The notes under the pieces were generated by a model. That model made no database searches and had not been told where the DNA came from. It was given only the letters and a program-made list of their open reading frames with translations. Source: Actinomadura barringtoniae (GTDB lineage Bacteria; Actinomycetota; Actinomycetes; Streptosporangiales; Streptosporangiaceae). Taken from it: a DNA stretch of 64,000 bases. The DNA is taken from contig NZ_JAGEOJ010000005.1 of the NCBI RefSeq assembly GCF_017573505.1, positions 434,001 to 498,000 on the forward strand, in the 5' to 3' direction. Both the position numbers and the translations under genes were made by a program. Each line of letters starts with the position of its first letter. Position 1 is the stretch's first letter. Shown here piece by piece: positions 26,835 through 38,205 of the stretch.

Positions 26835-28160
26835 ATGAGTTCCACGGCCAGCGTGGCCGGCGGGGGCGGGGGCGGCGCGAGCAGCGCCTGGTCCTCGACG
26901 TTCGCGGTCCTGCAACGCATCGGGCGCAGCCTGATGCTCCCGATCGCGGTGCTGCCCGCGGCCGGCATCCTGCTCCGTCTCGGCCAGGCCGACCTGCTCG
27001 GCGCGGACGGCCTCGGCTGGGACCGCATCGCCGAGGTCTTCGCCGCGGCGGGCGGCGCCCTGCTGGACAACCTGGCGATCCTGTTCGCCGTCGGTGTCGC
27101 GATCGGCTTCGCCAAGAAGGCCGACGGCTCGACCGCGCTGTCGGCCGTCGTCGCCTACCTGGTCTTCGACCGGGTCTCGAAGACGATGTTCTCGCACTCC
27201 TCGCAGCTCAAGGGCACCGTCGTCCAGATGGTCCAGCAGGAGGACGGGAGCCTGAAGGAGACCATCGGGTACGGGCTGAAGAACCCGACCCAGGTGCTCG
27301 GCGGCATCGTCGTCGGCCTCATGGTCGCCCTGCTCTACCAGCGCTTCTACCGCATCAAGCTGCCGTCGTGGCTGGCGTTCTTCGGCGGGCGCCGCTTCGT
27401 GCCCATCATCAGCGCCGCCGCCGCGCTCGTGCTCGGCGTCGTGTTCGGCATCGTGTGGCCGACACTGGGCGGCTGGATCGACGACTTCGGCGACTGGCTG
27501 ACCGGGCTCGGCGCGGTCGGCGCCGGCATCTACGGCATCTCCAACCGGCTGCTGCTGCCGTTCGGCCTGCACCACATCCTGAACTCGCTGATCTGGTTCG
27601 TGTTCGGCACCTACAACGGCCCGGACGGCGCGGTGCACGGCGAGATCAACCGCTACCTGGCGGGCGACCCGCACGCCGGTACGTTCCTGTCGGGCTTCTT
27701 CCCGGTGCTGATGTTCGGGCTGCCGGGCGCGGCCATGGCCATCTGGCGCGCGGCGCCTCCGCACAAGCGGGGCGCGGTCGGCGGCCTCATGATCTCGGCG
27801 GCGCTGACCGCGTTCGTCTGCGGCGTGACCGAGCCGATCGAGTTCTCGTTCATGTTCGTGGCGCCGGTGCTGTACGCGATCCACGTGGTGCTGACCGGCA
27901 TCTCGATGTACGTCCTGGCCGCGATCGACGCCCAACTGGGCTTCTCGTTCTCCGCGGGGCTCATCGACATGCTGCTGAACGCGACGAAGAGCAACACCAA
28001 GCATCTGTGGGCCATCATCGGCCTCGGCGTGGTCTATTTCTTCCTCTACTTCGGGATCTTCACGTTCGTGATCAAGAAGTTCAACCTGCCGACGCCCGGC
28101 CGCGAGCCCGACGACGCCGAGGGCGCCGTCATCGATCCGGCGACCGAAACGTCGAAGTAG
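26835..28160 (+). CDS. nagE1: PTS EIIC permease for N-acetylglucosamine (first copy)
   Basis: This 441-aa integral membrane protein of the glucose/GlcNAc EIIC family binds and translocates the sugar. Seen: LQRIGRSLMLPIAVLPAAGILLRLG at the start, AVGVAIGFAKKADGSTAL, a FGLHHILNSLIWF segment, MFGLPGAAMAIW, and the family signature GVTEPIEFSFMFVAP. Many hydrophobic segments cover residues 35-420. EIIA and EIIB are not fused; both are encoded in the divergent operon. It starts 87 bp from the double dre and ends before a 12-bp GC-rich terminator. Confidence 0.93.
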   Translation: MSSTASVAGGGGGGASSAWSSTFAVLQRIGRSLMLPIAVLPAAGILLRLGQADLLGADGLGWDRIAEVFAAAGGALLDNLAILFAVGVAIGFAKKADGSTALSAVVAYLVFDRVSKTMFSHSSQLKGTVVQMVQQEDGSLKETIGYGLKNPTQVLGGIVVGLMVALLYQRFYRIKLPSWLAFFGGRRFVPIISAAAALVLGVVFGIVWPTLGGWIDDFGDWLTGLGAVGAGIYGISNRLLLPFGLHHILNSLIWFVFGTYNGPDGAVHGEINRYLAGDPHAGTFLSGFFPVLMFGLPGAAMAIWRAAPPHKRGAVGGLMISAALTAFVCGVTEPIEFSFMFVAPVLYAIHVVLTGISMYVLAAIDAQLGFSFSAGLIDMLLNATKSNTKHLWAIIGLGVVYFFLYFGIFTFVIKKFNLPTPGREPDDAEGAVIDPATETSK

Positions 28161-28193
28161 TACCGAACATAACGATTTCGCAGGTCACGGAGG

Positions 28194-28223
28194 GGCCGGG
28201 GCGGTGTCCTCACCGCCCCGGCC
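28194..28223 (+). terminator. Terminator after nagE1
   Basis: GGCCGGGGCGGT (28194-28205) pairs with ACCGCCCCGGCC (28212-28223) over a 6-nt loop, 34 bp after the nagE1 stop. No T-tract. Confidence 0.75.
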
Positions 28224-28362
28224 TCCGCCGTCCGAGAGGTGGGCGGGAGCTGGGCGGACGGCGGGATTTACAGCCCGCTGACCTGCGGAATCCATTGATC
28301 TTGGGGCGCCCGTGGCGTGATGCGGCCGTTATTCATTCGTGCATTGACACGGGTTTAATGGC

Positions 28363-28388
28363 TGTGGTCTAGTCCGGCCTAGACCAGT
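28363..28388. promoter_or_regulatory. Composite DasR operator (double dre) upstream of dasR
   Basis: TGGTCTAG and CTAGACCAGT flank TCCGGC in the same 26-bp geometry as the site at 26723-26748, with three base differences. A further half-site GACCAGTACT repeats at 28382-28391 and 28402-28411, 20 bp apart. It lies 56 bp before the dasR start, consistent with autoregulation. Confidence 0.88.
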
Positions 28389-28444
28389 ACTGACCTGACC
28401 CGACCAGTACTCCCGACCGGACTCCCCGGCCCTCGAGGACCCCC

Positions 28445-29197
28445 GTGACAGCCATCGACCCGAACAGCCCCGTACCGAAGTACTTCCAGCTCCGCGCGAT
28501 CCTGCTCGACCTGATCGAGAACGCGGAGCTGCCGGTGGACGCGCCGATCCCGTCCGAGCGGGAGCTGTGCGCCAAGTACGACCTGTCCCGGATGACCGTG
28601 CGCCAGGGAGTCGACCAGCTGGTGACCGAGGGCCGGCTGTACCGGGTGCCTGGCAAGGGGACGTTCGTCGCACGGCCGAAGATCGAGATGCCGCTGCGGC
28701 TGGTCTCGTTCACCGAGGACATGCTGGCCCGCGGGCTGCGGCCGGGCGCGGTCGACCTGACCCGCCGCACCGTGCCCGCCGACGCCCGCCTCGCCCGGCT
28801 CTTCGAGGTCGAGGCCGGCACCCCGATACACGTCATCGAGCGGCTGCGCACCGCCGACGGCGAGCCGATGGCGCTCGAACGCGCGCACATCCTGGCCTCC
28901 CTGGCCCCCGACCTGCTGGACCGCAGGCTGGCCGACCGCTCGCTGTACGGCGTCCTCGAGGCCGTGTACGGGCTGGTCTTCGACGCCGGCGACCAGACCA
29001 TCGACGCCGCGGTGGCCGACGCGGCCGAAGCCAAGCAACTCCACATCCCGCGGGGCAGCGCCGTGCTGCTCCTCCAACGCCGCTCGTACTCCAACGGCAT
29101 CTGCGCGGAACTGGGCGTCTCCACCTACCGCGCCGATCGCTACCAGATCCACACCGCCCTAGGAAATCCCCCGAGCAACCAGAACAACCACAACTGA
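28445..29197 (+). CDS. dasR: GntR/HutC-family regulator, DasR orthologue
   Basis: This 250-aa regulator has an N-terminal winged helix (IPSERELCAKYDLSRMTVRQ, then GRLYRVPGKGTFVARPK) and a C-terminal UTRA effector domain from about residue 90 (RLVSFTEDMLARGLRPG, IERLRTADGEPMALERAHI). Position inside a GlcNAc uptake cluster, with two dre-like palindromes nearby, supports DasR, which is released from DNA by GlcN-6-P/GlcNAc-6-P. It starts at GTG with GAGGA upstream. In Streptomyces DasR also controls antibiotic and chitinase genes; here only local targets can be seen. Confidence 0.92.
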   Translation: MTAIDPNSPVPKYFQLRAILLDLIENAELPVDAPIPSERELCAKYDLSRMTVRQGVDQLVTEGRLYRVPGKGTFVARPKIEMPLRLVSFTEDMLARGLRPGAVDLTRRTVPADARLARLFEVEAGTPIHVIERLRTADGEPMALERAHILASLAPDLLDRRLADRSLYGVLEAVYGLVFDAGDQTIDAAVADAAEAKQLHIPRGSAVLLLQRRSYSNGICAELGVSTYRADRYQIHTALGNPPSNQNNHN

Positions 29198-29249
29198 TCC
29201 GTCCGGGCCGCCCCCGCAAAGGCACCCCGCAGAGGCGCTTCCGCAAAGG

Positions 29250-29302
29250 CCCGCCCGACTCATTCCGCCCAAGGACCCGCCCGACCCGTTCCGCCCCAAG
29301 GC
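29250..29302 (+). repeat. Imperfect direct repeat between dasR and nagE2
   Basis: The motif CCCGCCCGACTCATTCCGCC is followed at once by a second, near-identical copy with CCCGTTCCGCC. Nothing else is seen in the 238-bp gap (29198-29435) except further degenerate CCGCAAAGG units and the Shine-Dalgarno of nagE2. The gap encodes no supported gene. Confidence 0.6.
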
Positions 29303-29435
29303 CATCGCCCGGCCTTCCACACCCATGCCGCCAAGGCGCGATCCGCCGCTCTCCGCAGCGATCCGCCGGCCGCGGCCAGACGTCTAGCGCCCCATGCGTC
29401 TAGCGCGACCCCCGGTAAGAGGAGGAAACCCCCTG

Positions 29436-30851
29436 ATGAGTTCGACAACAGCCGTGGGAAACATCCCCGGCGGGAGCTCCAAGGCCCTCGCCGTGCTGCA
29501 ACGCATCGGCCGCAGCCTCATGCTCCCGATCGCCGTCATGCCCGCCGCGGGCCTCCTGCTGCGCCTCGGCCAGCCCGACGTCATCGGCGAGAACAAGGAC
29601 GCCTGGTTCAACTTCTCCGGCGCCGACCGGGTCGCCGAGATCTTCGCCGCCGCCGGCGGCGCCATCTTCGACTGGCTGCCGCTGCTGTTCGCGGTGGGCG
29701 TCGCGATCGGCTTCGCCAAGAAGTCCGACGGCACCACCGCCCTGGCGGCCGTGGTCGGCTACATGGTCTTCCACTACGTCAGCATGACGATGTTCTTCCA
29801 CACCTTCGACGAGAAGAGCCAGGTCTACAGCAAGATCACCAAGCAGCTCTTCGACCCGGACAACCCGGGCAAGCCGAAGGTCGCGCTCGACCTGGCGGCG
29901 GCCAACCCCACCAAGGCGCTGGGCGGCATCCTCATCGGGATCGTCACCGCCCTGCTCTACCAGCGCTTCTACCGGATCAAGCTGCCGACCTGGCTGGCCT
30001 TCTTCGGCGGCCGCCGGTTCGTGCCGATCATCACCTCGTTCGCCGCGCTGCTCCTCGGCCTGCTCTTCGGCTGGGTCTGGCCGGTCCTGGGCGACTGGAT
30101 CGCCAACGCCGGCGAGTGGATGTCGGACAACAGCACGATCGGCGCGGCCGTCTACGGCGTCATCAACCGCGCGCTGCTCCCGCTCGGCCTGCACCACGTC
30201 GTCAACAACGTCGTCTGGTTCCAGATCCCCGACTGCACGGTCGGCGGCAAGGTCTACTCCGGCGACCTGAACTGCTACCTGCAGGGCCAGGACGGCGCCG
30301 GCTGGACGATGACCGGCTTCTTCCCGGTGCTGATGTTCGGCCTCCCGGCCGCCGCGATCGCCATGTGGCGGGCCGCGCCCAAGCACCGCCGCCCGGCCGT
30401 CGGCGGCATCATGATCTCCGCCGCGCTGACCGCGTTCGTCACCGGCATCACCGAGCCGATCGAGTTCGCGTTCGTCTTCATCGCCCCGGTGCTGTACGGC
30501 GTGCACGCCATCCTGACCGGCGTCTCCCTGGCCATCGCCGACGCCCTCGGCATGAAGCTCGGCTTCAGCTTCTCGGCGGGCGCCATCGACATGATCATCA
30601 ACGGCAGCAAGTCCAACACCCACAAGCTGGTCCCGTTGATCATCATGGGGCTGATCTACGCCGCGATCTACTACCTGCTCTTCACGTTCATCATCAGGAA
30701 GTTCAACCTCGCCACCCCGGGCCGCGAGCCCGAGGGCGAGGAGTCGATCGCCGTCGACCCGGCGACCAACCCCGAGCTCGGCGGCGGCACCGACACCAAG
30801 GGCCGCCGTTCCAAGAAGGACCGCGTTCCGCAGGAGGAACCGGCGAAGTAG
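29436..30851 (+). CDS. nagE2: PTS EIIC permease for N-acetylglucosamine (second copy)
   Basis: This 471-aa protein is closely similar to NagE1: LQRIGRSLMLPIAVMPAAGLLLRLG, VGVAIGFAKKSDGTTALAAV, GLHHVVNNVVWF, GITEPIEFAFVFIAP. It differs by an extra loop (DPDNPGKPKVALDLAAANPT) and a Lys-rich tail. The ATG at 29436 follows AGAGGAGG; the upstream ATG at 29394 lacks one. Tandem nagE1/nagE2 genes are also found in Streptomyces. No dre site is visible directly upstream, so it may be read from the dasR promoter. Two terminators follow. Confidence 0.92.
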   Translation: MSSTTAVGNIPGGSSKALAVLQRIGRSLMLPIAVMPAAGLLLRLGQPDVIGENKDAWFNFSGADRVAEIFAAAGGAIFDWLPLLFAVGVAIGFAKKSDGTTALAAVVGYMVFHYVSMTMFFHTFDEKSQVYSKITKQLFDPDNPGKPKVALDLAAANPTKALGGILIGIVTALLYQRFYRIKLPTWLAFFGGRRFVPIITSFAALLLGLLFGWVWPVLGDWIANAGEWMSDNSTIGAAVYGVINRALLPLGLHHVVNNVVWFQIPDCTVGGKVYSGDLNCYLQGQDGAGWTMTGFFPVLMFGLPAAAIAMWRAAPKHRRPAVGGIMISAALTAFVTGITEPIEFAFVFIAPVLYGVHAILTGVSLAIADALGMKLGFSFSAGAIDMIINGSKSNTHKLVPLIIMGLIYAAIYYLLFTFIIRKFNLATPGREPEGEESIAVDPATNPELGGGTDTKGRRSKKDRVPQEEPAK

Positions 30852-30858
30852 ATCCACC

Positions 30859-30881
30859 GGGACCGACAGCCCACCGGTCCC
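30859..30881 (+). terminator. Short stem-loop after nagE2
   Basis: GGGACCG (30859-30865) pairs with CGGTCCC (30875-30881) just after the stop at 30851. Confidence 0.5.
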
Positions 30882-30920
30882 ACCCTCCGAGCCCCGTCCC
30901 CCTAACGAGGCTCGCACCCG

Positions 30921-30961
30921 CGGCGGCGGGGCGCCCCCCACACCCAGGCGCCCCGCCGCCG
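30921..30961 (+). terminator. Strong GC-rich terminator after nagE2
   Basis: CGGCGGCGGGGCGCC (30921-30935) pairs exactly with 30947-30961 (15 bp) over an 11-nt loop. Confidence 0.75.
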
Positions 30962-31035
30962 CTTGCTTGTAGGACGTTGAACGCGTTACGCCCGTGCCCG
31001 GTGTCGGTCACGGCGTATCGATCTCGGCGGCGCGG

Positions 31036-31069
31036 CCTCCTGGTCGGTGAATTCACCTGAACCAGGAGG
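31036..31069 (+). promoter_or_regulatory. Hairpin that buries the Shine-Dalgarno of the 31078 gene
   Basis: CCTCCTGGT (31036-31044) pairs exactly with ACCAGGAGG (31061-31069), which contains the AGGAGG that serves the ATG at 31078. The loop is itself a 12-bp palindrome, GGTGAATTCACC (31046-31057). The RNA could hide its own ribosome-binding site. Confidence 0.6.
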
Positions 31070-31077
31070 TCGTTGTC

Positions 31078-31497
31078 ATGCGCGAGCGTTTTTCGTACGT
31101 CACTGATGGCTCACTCGCTTTGCAGGCGGGGGCGGATGCGGCGTGGCAGGGACCTGGGCCCGTTGAGGCCACGGTGCGACTGGTGGTGGAAGTGATGGCG
31201 GGAACGGTGCCCGTACGGCAGCTGGCGCGGCGGGCCACGGCGGAGGTCTGCATGAGCCTGGCCGCCCACCAGGCGCCTTTAGCGAACGGGGCCCGAGTTT
31301 CGCCGCCGCGCGTACTGACGTCCTGGATGCAGGAACCGGCCGCCGGGGTGGCCGAGGCGGGGGCGGTGGTCGTACTGAACGGGACCGTGCAGGCGCTCGC
31401 ATTGCGGCTGGAGTACGGGCGCGGCCGCTGGCGCTGCACGACCATCGAGACCGCCGAACGGATGGGGTCGCGCCTGCGAAAGCTGACCCTCCCCTAG
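31078..31497 (+). CDS. Rv3235-family protein
   Basis: This 139-aa soluble protein belongs to the actinobacterial Rv3235 family, which lies near secA in Mycobacterium as it does here. The conserved core is VVEVMAGTVPVRQLARRATAEV and the C-terminus is LRLEYGRGRWRCTTIETA. The fold resembles small alpha-beta domains; the function is unknown. The ATG at 31078 has AGGAGG at 31064-31069, buried in a predicted hairpin. It converges on secA with a bidirectional terminator between. Confidence 0.75.
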   Translation: MRERFSYVTDGSLALQAGADAAWQGPGPVEATVRLVVEVMAGTVPVRQLARRATAEVCMSLAAHQAPLANGARVSPPRVLTSWMQEPAAGVAEAGAVVVLNGTVQALALRLEYGRGRWRCTTIETAERMGSRLRKLTLP

Positions 31498-31578
31498 GCG
31501 GCCGAGCGGACCCTGCCCTCAGCGCGAGACCAGCCGTTGACCGGCCTCAGCGCCGTCGGCTGAGCATCCTGAATGCGC

Positions 31579-31614
31579 GAAACGGCCTCCCGGACGGGTC
31601 CGGGAGGCCGTTTC
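31579..31614. terminator. 17-bp bidirectional terminator between the Rv3235-family gene and secA
   Basis: GAAACGGCCTCCCGGAC (31579-31595) pairs exactly with 31598-31614. The A/T ends (GAAA/TTTC) give short U-tracts on both strands. Confidence 0.88.
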
Positions 31615-31622
31615 AGAGCGTG

Positions 31623-34517
<2,895 letters not shown>

Positions 34518-34700
34518 TCTCAGAGGCTCCTTGCAGATCGTGGGTCACCGCGACCGGCGGCACGCACACCACACGTACGATGCCATCGTAGGCGAGACCC
34601 AGGATGGTCTAGCGCACGCGAAGGCGCAATCCAAGCCCCATTCTGTTTGACCTACCCATCCCGGCGGAAGATCTAGCAATGCACCTGAGGGGGGCGTGAG

Positions 34701-35039
34701 ATGTCAGAAGAGTCCCACGGATCGCATGCGGGCAGGCCCAGTTCCTGGGTCGCCGTCACGATCATCTTCATAGGCTTCGTCCTGGGCGGGGTCGCCCTGG
34801 TCATCGGCCCGAACTGGATCCTGTTCTGGGCAGGCGTCGCGGTCGTCGTGGTCGGCGGCATCGTCAGCGCCGCCGTCCACGTCTTCTCCGACGTCGTCGT
34901 GGACGCCCCGCGCGTCATCCCGGAGATCGTGGACTATTCCCTGTTCGGCAAGAGCACCGACCGCCGCCGCGGCGGCCTGGCCGGCGAGACCCTGGAAAGT
35001 CCCACCAGGACCGACACCCAGCAAATGCCGCACGGCTGA
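34701..35039 (+). CDS. Small HGxxPAAW-type membrane protein
   Basis: This 112-aa protein begins with the HG..P..W pattern (SEESHGSHAGRPSSWVAV) typical of a small actinobacterial membrane family. Two hydrophobic helices follow (VTIIFIGFVLGGVALVIG and WILFWAGVAVVVVGGIVSAA). The C-terminal half is soluble and polar. It lies divergent from secA. Function is unknown. The stop is followed by a 12-bp stem terminator. Confidence 0.75.
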   Translation: MSEESHGSHAGRPSSWVAVTIIFIGFVLGGVALVIGPNWILFWAGVAVVVVGGIVSAAVHVFSDVVVDAPRVIPEIVDYSLFGKSTDRRRGGLAGETLESPTRTDTQQMPHG

Positions 35040-35078
35040 CCATCGCCCACGACACACCCAAACCCGCAGTTCCCGAAC

Positions 35079-35104
35079 CGCCCTGCCCACCCGTGGGCAG
35101 GGCG
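35079..35104. terminator. 12-bp stem terminator between convergent genes
   Basis: CGCCCTGCCCAC (35079-35090) pairs with GTGGGCAGGGCG (35093-35104). Confidence 0.8.
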
Positions 35105-35141
35105 AACGCATCCCCGGCCCCTTCCCCAGCGTTCTCCCGGC

Positions 35142-36311
35142 TCAGGCGGGTGGGGTCAGGTCCAAGCCGCGGCCCATGCCGGATGGGTTGATCCTTTCTA
35201 CGCGGACCGAGTCGCAGCCGACCCAGGCGGCGGCTCGCCAGAGGGCTGTGCGGAGAGCCTCCAGGGTGGATTCCTGGCGGGCGGGGGTGGTGGCCCAGGG
35301 CTCCAGGGTGACCTGGCGGGCGATCAAGGTCGTTGCCTCGCGGGCGGGGTCGACGCGGCCCAGGAGGCGGCCACCGGCCAGCAGGGGCATCGCGAAATAG
35401 CCGTGGATCCGCTTGTCCTTGGGGACGTAGGCCTCCAGGCGGTGGTCGAAGCCGAAGACGCGGGAGGCGCGGGCGCGGTCCCAGACCAGGGAGTCGAACG
35501 GGGAGAGCAGCGTGGTCACGTGGCGGCCCCGGGGCGGGGTGGCCAGGGCCTCGGGGTCGGCCCAGGCTGGCTGCTTCCAGCCCTCCACCTGGACGGGGAC
35601 CAGGCCGGTGGCCTCGATCACCGCGTCCACCTGGTCCTGCTTGACGCGGTAGTAGTCCGCGAGGTCGGCCCGGGTGGCGACGGCCAGTGCCTCACCGGCG
35701 CGGCGGACCAGGCGAGTCAGGCACGCCGCGTCGTCGAGGTCCTGGTCGAGCAGGTGCGGCGGTACGACGCGTTCGGCCAGGTCATAGACGCGGCGCCAGC
35801 CCACGCGGCGGACACAGACCACCTCGCCGATGTCCCACAGCCACTCGATGCCGATCTTGTGGTCGCTCCACTGCCACCAGTCGGCGCCCGCCTTGGCGCC
35901 GCCGAGGTCCTTGGTGGTGATCGGGCCGTCGGCCAGGCGGGCCCTGATCTCGTCGCAGACGCCCTCGGGGACCTTGTGCCAGCGCCAGCCCCGTTCGACG
36001 AACGCGCGGCGCCGGAACGCGAACGAGGGCCATTCGGAGATCGGCAGGATCGAGGCGGCGTGCGCCCAGTACTCGAAGGCGCGCGGCTTGTCGCCCCAGT
36101 AGGCCTTCTCGACCGTGGCGCGCCCGACCGGCCCGAGGCGGGCGTACGGGATCAGCTCGTGGGAGCGGGCGAGCACCGAGATCGTGTCGAGCTGGACGGC
36201 GCCCAGGCGTTCGAGCAGGCCCGGGACGCCGCCGTCGCGGCCGCCCGAGCCCAGCAGGCCCTGGGCGCGCAGCTGCATGCGGCGGGCCTCGTCGGCGGTC
36301 AGTACGTTCAC
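35142..36311 (-). CDS. Winged-helix DNA glycosylase-like protein (YcaQ/AlkX family)
   Basis: This 389-aa protein is of the HTH_42/YcaQ family that unhooks DNA crosslinks. The catalytic-region signature is LERLGAVQLDTISVLARSHE (QxD motif). Further family features are WGDKPRAFEYWAHAASILPI and LLSPFDSLVWDRARASRVFGF, and a C-terminal YFAMPLLAGGRLLGRVDPA. No signal or membrane helix. Start ATG at 36311. It is preceded by the 22-bp hairpin array and is likely expressed from its own promoter there. Confidence 0.85.
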   Translation of the reverse strand: MNVLTADEARRMQLRAQGLLGSGGRDGGVPGLLERLGAVQLDTISVLARSHELIPYARLGPVGRATVEKAYWGDKPRAFEYWAHAASILPISEWPSFAFRRRAFVERGWRWHKVPEGVCDEIRARLADGPITTKDLGGAKAGADWWQWSDHKIGIEWLWDIGEVVCVRRVGWRRVYDLAERVVPPHLLDQDLDDAACLTRLVRRAGEALAVATRADLADYYRVKQDQVDAVIEATGLVPVQVEGWKQPAWADPEALATPPRGRHVTTLLSPFDSLVWDRARASRVFGFDHRLEAYVPKDKRIHGYFAMPLLAGGRLLGRVDPAREATTLIARQVTLEPWATTPARQESTLEALRTALWRAAAWVGCDSVRVERINPSGMGRGLDLTPPA

Positions 36312-36424
36312 GCCGCGATCGTAGAACGCGACACCGACAAAACGCCTTCAACGGTTGCCCCGCGTCCGCCAGCGACGGCCAAACGGCCTCCGCGGGCGGG
36401 TCGGACGGCCGCCGAAGGCGATCC

Positions 36425-36500
36425 GGTGATCGCCCGGAGGCGGGCTGGTGATCGCCCGGAGGCGGGCTGGTGATCGCCCGGAGGCGGGCTGGTGATCCGG
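36425..36500. repeat. Intergenic tandem repeat, 3.4 x 22 bp
   Basis: Three identical 22-bp units (36425-36446, 36447-36468, 36469-36490) plus 10 bp of a fourth. Each unit holds the hairpin GCCCGGAGGCGGGC (5-bp stem, GAGG loop). The array ends 10 bp before the 3' end of the response-regulator gene, so it can act as a repeated transcription terminator. Confidence 0.95.
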
Positions 36501-36509
36501 AGATCCGGG

Positions 36510-37271
36510 TCAGGTGATCTCGAGGAGTTTCTCTCGGACGGCGTAGACGACGGCTTCCATCCGGGAGTGGAGCTGGAGCTTCTCCAGGATGTTGCGGACG
36601 TGGTTCTTCACCGTGTTCTCGGAGATGAACAGCTCCTTGGCGATCTCGCGGTTGCCGAGGCCGCGGGCCACCAGGCGGAGGACTTCCATCTCGCGCTCGG
36701 TGAGGCGGGGCGCCGGGACCTGCTGGGTGCGCTCTTCGCTGCGCTTGGCCAGCGAGGCGAACTCGGTGATCAGCTTGGACGCCATGGACGGGCTGATCAG
36801 CGACTGGCCGCCGTGCACGGCCCGGACGGCCTGCGGGACCTCGTCGATCGAGATCTCCTTGAGCAGGTAGCCGCTGGCCCCGGCCTTGATGGCCTCGAAG
36901 AGGTCCTCCTCCTCGTCGCTGATCGTCAACATCACGATCTTGGCGCTGGGGGCGGCGTCCTTGATGGCCGTACAGGCTTCGATGCCGCTGCGGCGCGGCA
37001 TCCGGATGTCCATCAGCACGACGTCGGGCAGCAGGTCGCCGGCCATCTCGACCGCCTCGTGACCGTCACCGCCCTCGCCGATCACGTCGATGTCGTCCTC
37101 GCCCTGCAGGACCATCTCCAGGCCGCGGCGGAACAGCGCGTGATCGTCGACGATCAGCACCCGGATCGAGTCGGCGGGTGCCTCCCCGTCCCGGCCTCCT
37201 GGTCTTGCGGTGTCACCGGCGGCCTGACGGGGAACCGCCGCGGCGCCGCGAGTCTCGGGATTCTCGCTCAC
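36510..37271 (-). CDS. NarL/LuxR-family response regulator
   Basis: This 253-aa two-component regulator has a receiver domain from about residue 36 ([20 protein letters not shown], phospho-acceptor Asp in [14 protein letters not shown], Lys in [14 protein letters not shown]) and a C-terminal LuxR HTH ([20 protein letters not shown], then [20 protein letters not shown]). The N-terminal 35 residues are disordered. No partner histidine kinase is adjacent. Its place between secA and hpf matches other actinobacteria, where the orthologue is also an orphan. Confidence 0.92.
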   Translation of the reverse strand: MSENPETRGAAAVPRQAAGDTARPGGRDGEAPADSIRVLIVDDHALFRRGLEMVLQGEDDIDVIGEGGDGHEAVEMAGDLLPDVVLMDIRMPRRSGIEACTAIKDAAPSAKIVMLTISDEEEDLFEAIKAGASGYLLKEISIDEVPQAVRAVHGGQSLISPSMASKLITEFASLAKRSEERTQQVPAPRLTEREMEVLRLVARGLGNREIAKELFISENTVKNHVRNILEKLQLHSRMEAVVYAVREKLLEIT

Positions 37272-37539
37272 CTGAGTCGCGGCGTGGAGGAGACGCCGCT
37301 TCCCCCCTTCACAGTCCGTGATCTTGGGTCTCTCGGAGGGTCCCGGGGTCGTTCCCCCGGGGAACGCGTGGGGCCCGGGGTCGCCCCCGGAGAAACCTTG
37401 TCGCGGAACGGTGGCCCGAGCGAACCGGCGCGCCGTTCACGCGCTGCCGATCGCCCCGGACCACCGTGTCCACGGCCTTGTGCGTAACGCTTTCTAGATC
37501 ATGACATGCTCTGGACGGTGACGTGACGCAAGTGCCACA

Positions 37540-38205
37540 TCACTCTTCGACAAGGCGGATGACTCCGTAGTCCCACCCTCTCCTCCGGTATACGACGGAG
37601 GGGTGGCCGTTGGCCTTGTCGCGGAAGAGGAAGAAGTCGTGGCCCACCAGCTCCATCTCGAAAAGGGCCTGCTCGATGCCCATCGGTTCGGCCTTGTGGA
37701 ACTTCTCGCGGACGACGACGGGTCCGTCGCCCTCCATGGCGATAGGGACGAGGTGCTCGTCGAGATCCTCCGACGCGGCACCGTCGTAGCCGTCGTTCTC
37801 CGACAGTGTGGTCACCGGTCCGGCGTCCTCGGTCGCCGGTTCGAGCATGACTTCTGGGAGCGGCTCCATGGTGGCCAGCTTGGCCGGAGCCCGGCTGCCG
37901 TGATGGACCTTGCGGCGGTCGCAGTCGCGGCGTAGGCGGGATTCGAGCTTGTCGAGCGCCAGGTCGAGCGCTCCATATCGATCGTCGGCCGCGGCCTCCG
38001 CCCGGATGACCGGCCCGCGCTGGCGAACGGTCAGCTCGACCCGTTCGCGCGTGTCGGCCTGGCGTGGATTGCGTTCCTGGGAGACCTCCACGTCCACCCG
38101 GATGACCTTCTGGTTCAGTCTCTCGATCTTGGCCAGTTTGTTGTCGACGTGCCGCCGGAACCTGTCGTTGACGTCCGTACGGCGGCCCTTCACGATGATG
38201 TCCAC
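37540..38205 (-). CDS. hpf: Long-form ribosome hibernation-promoting factor
   Basis: This 221-aa protein would dimerise 70S ribosomes to inactive 100S particles in stationary phase or stress. The N-terminal S30AE domain runs MDIIVKGRRTDVNDRFRRHV to about residue 105, with basic RYGALDLALDKLESRLRR. An acidic linker follows, and the C-terminal dimerisation domain holds MGIEQALFEMELVGHDFFLF and HPSVVYRRRGWDYGVIRL. Both domains are present, so it is the long form. It starts at GTG with AAGGGGGG upstream and has a long upstream region without genes. Confidence 0.95.
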   Translation of the reverse strand: MDIIVKGRRTDVNDRFRRHVDNKLAKIERLNQKVIRVDVEVSQERNPRQADTRERVELTVRQRGPVIRAEAAADDRYGALDLALDKLESRLRRDCDRRKVHHGSRAPAKLATMEPLPEVMLEPATEDAGPVTTLSENDGYDGAASEDLDEHLVPIAMEGDGPVVVREKFHKAEPMGIEQALFEMELVGHDFFLFRDKANGHPSVVYRRRGWDYGVIRLVEE

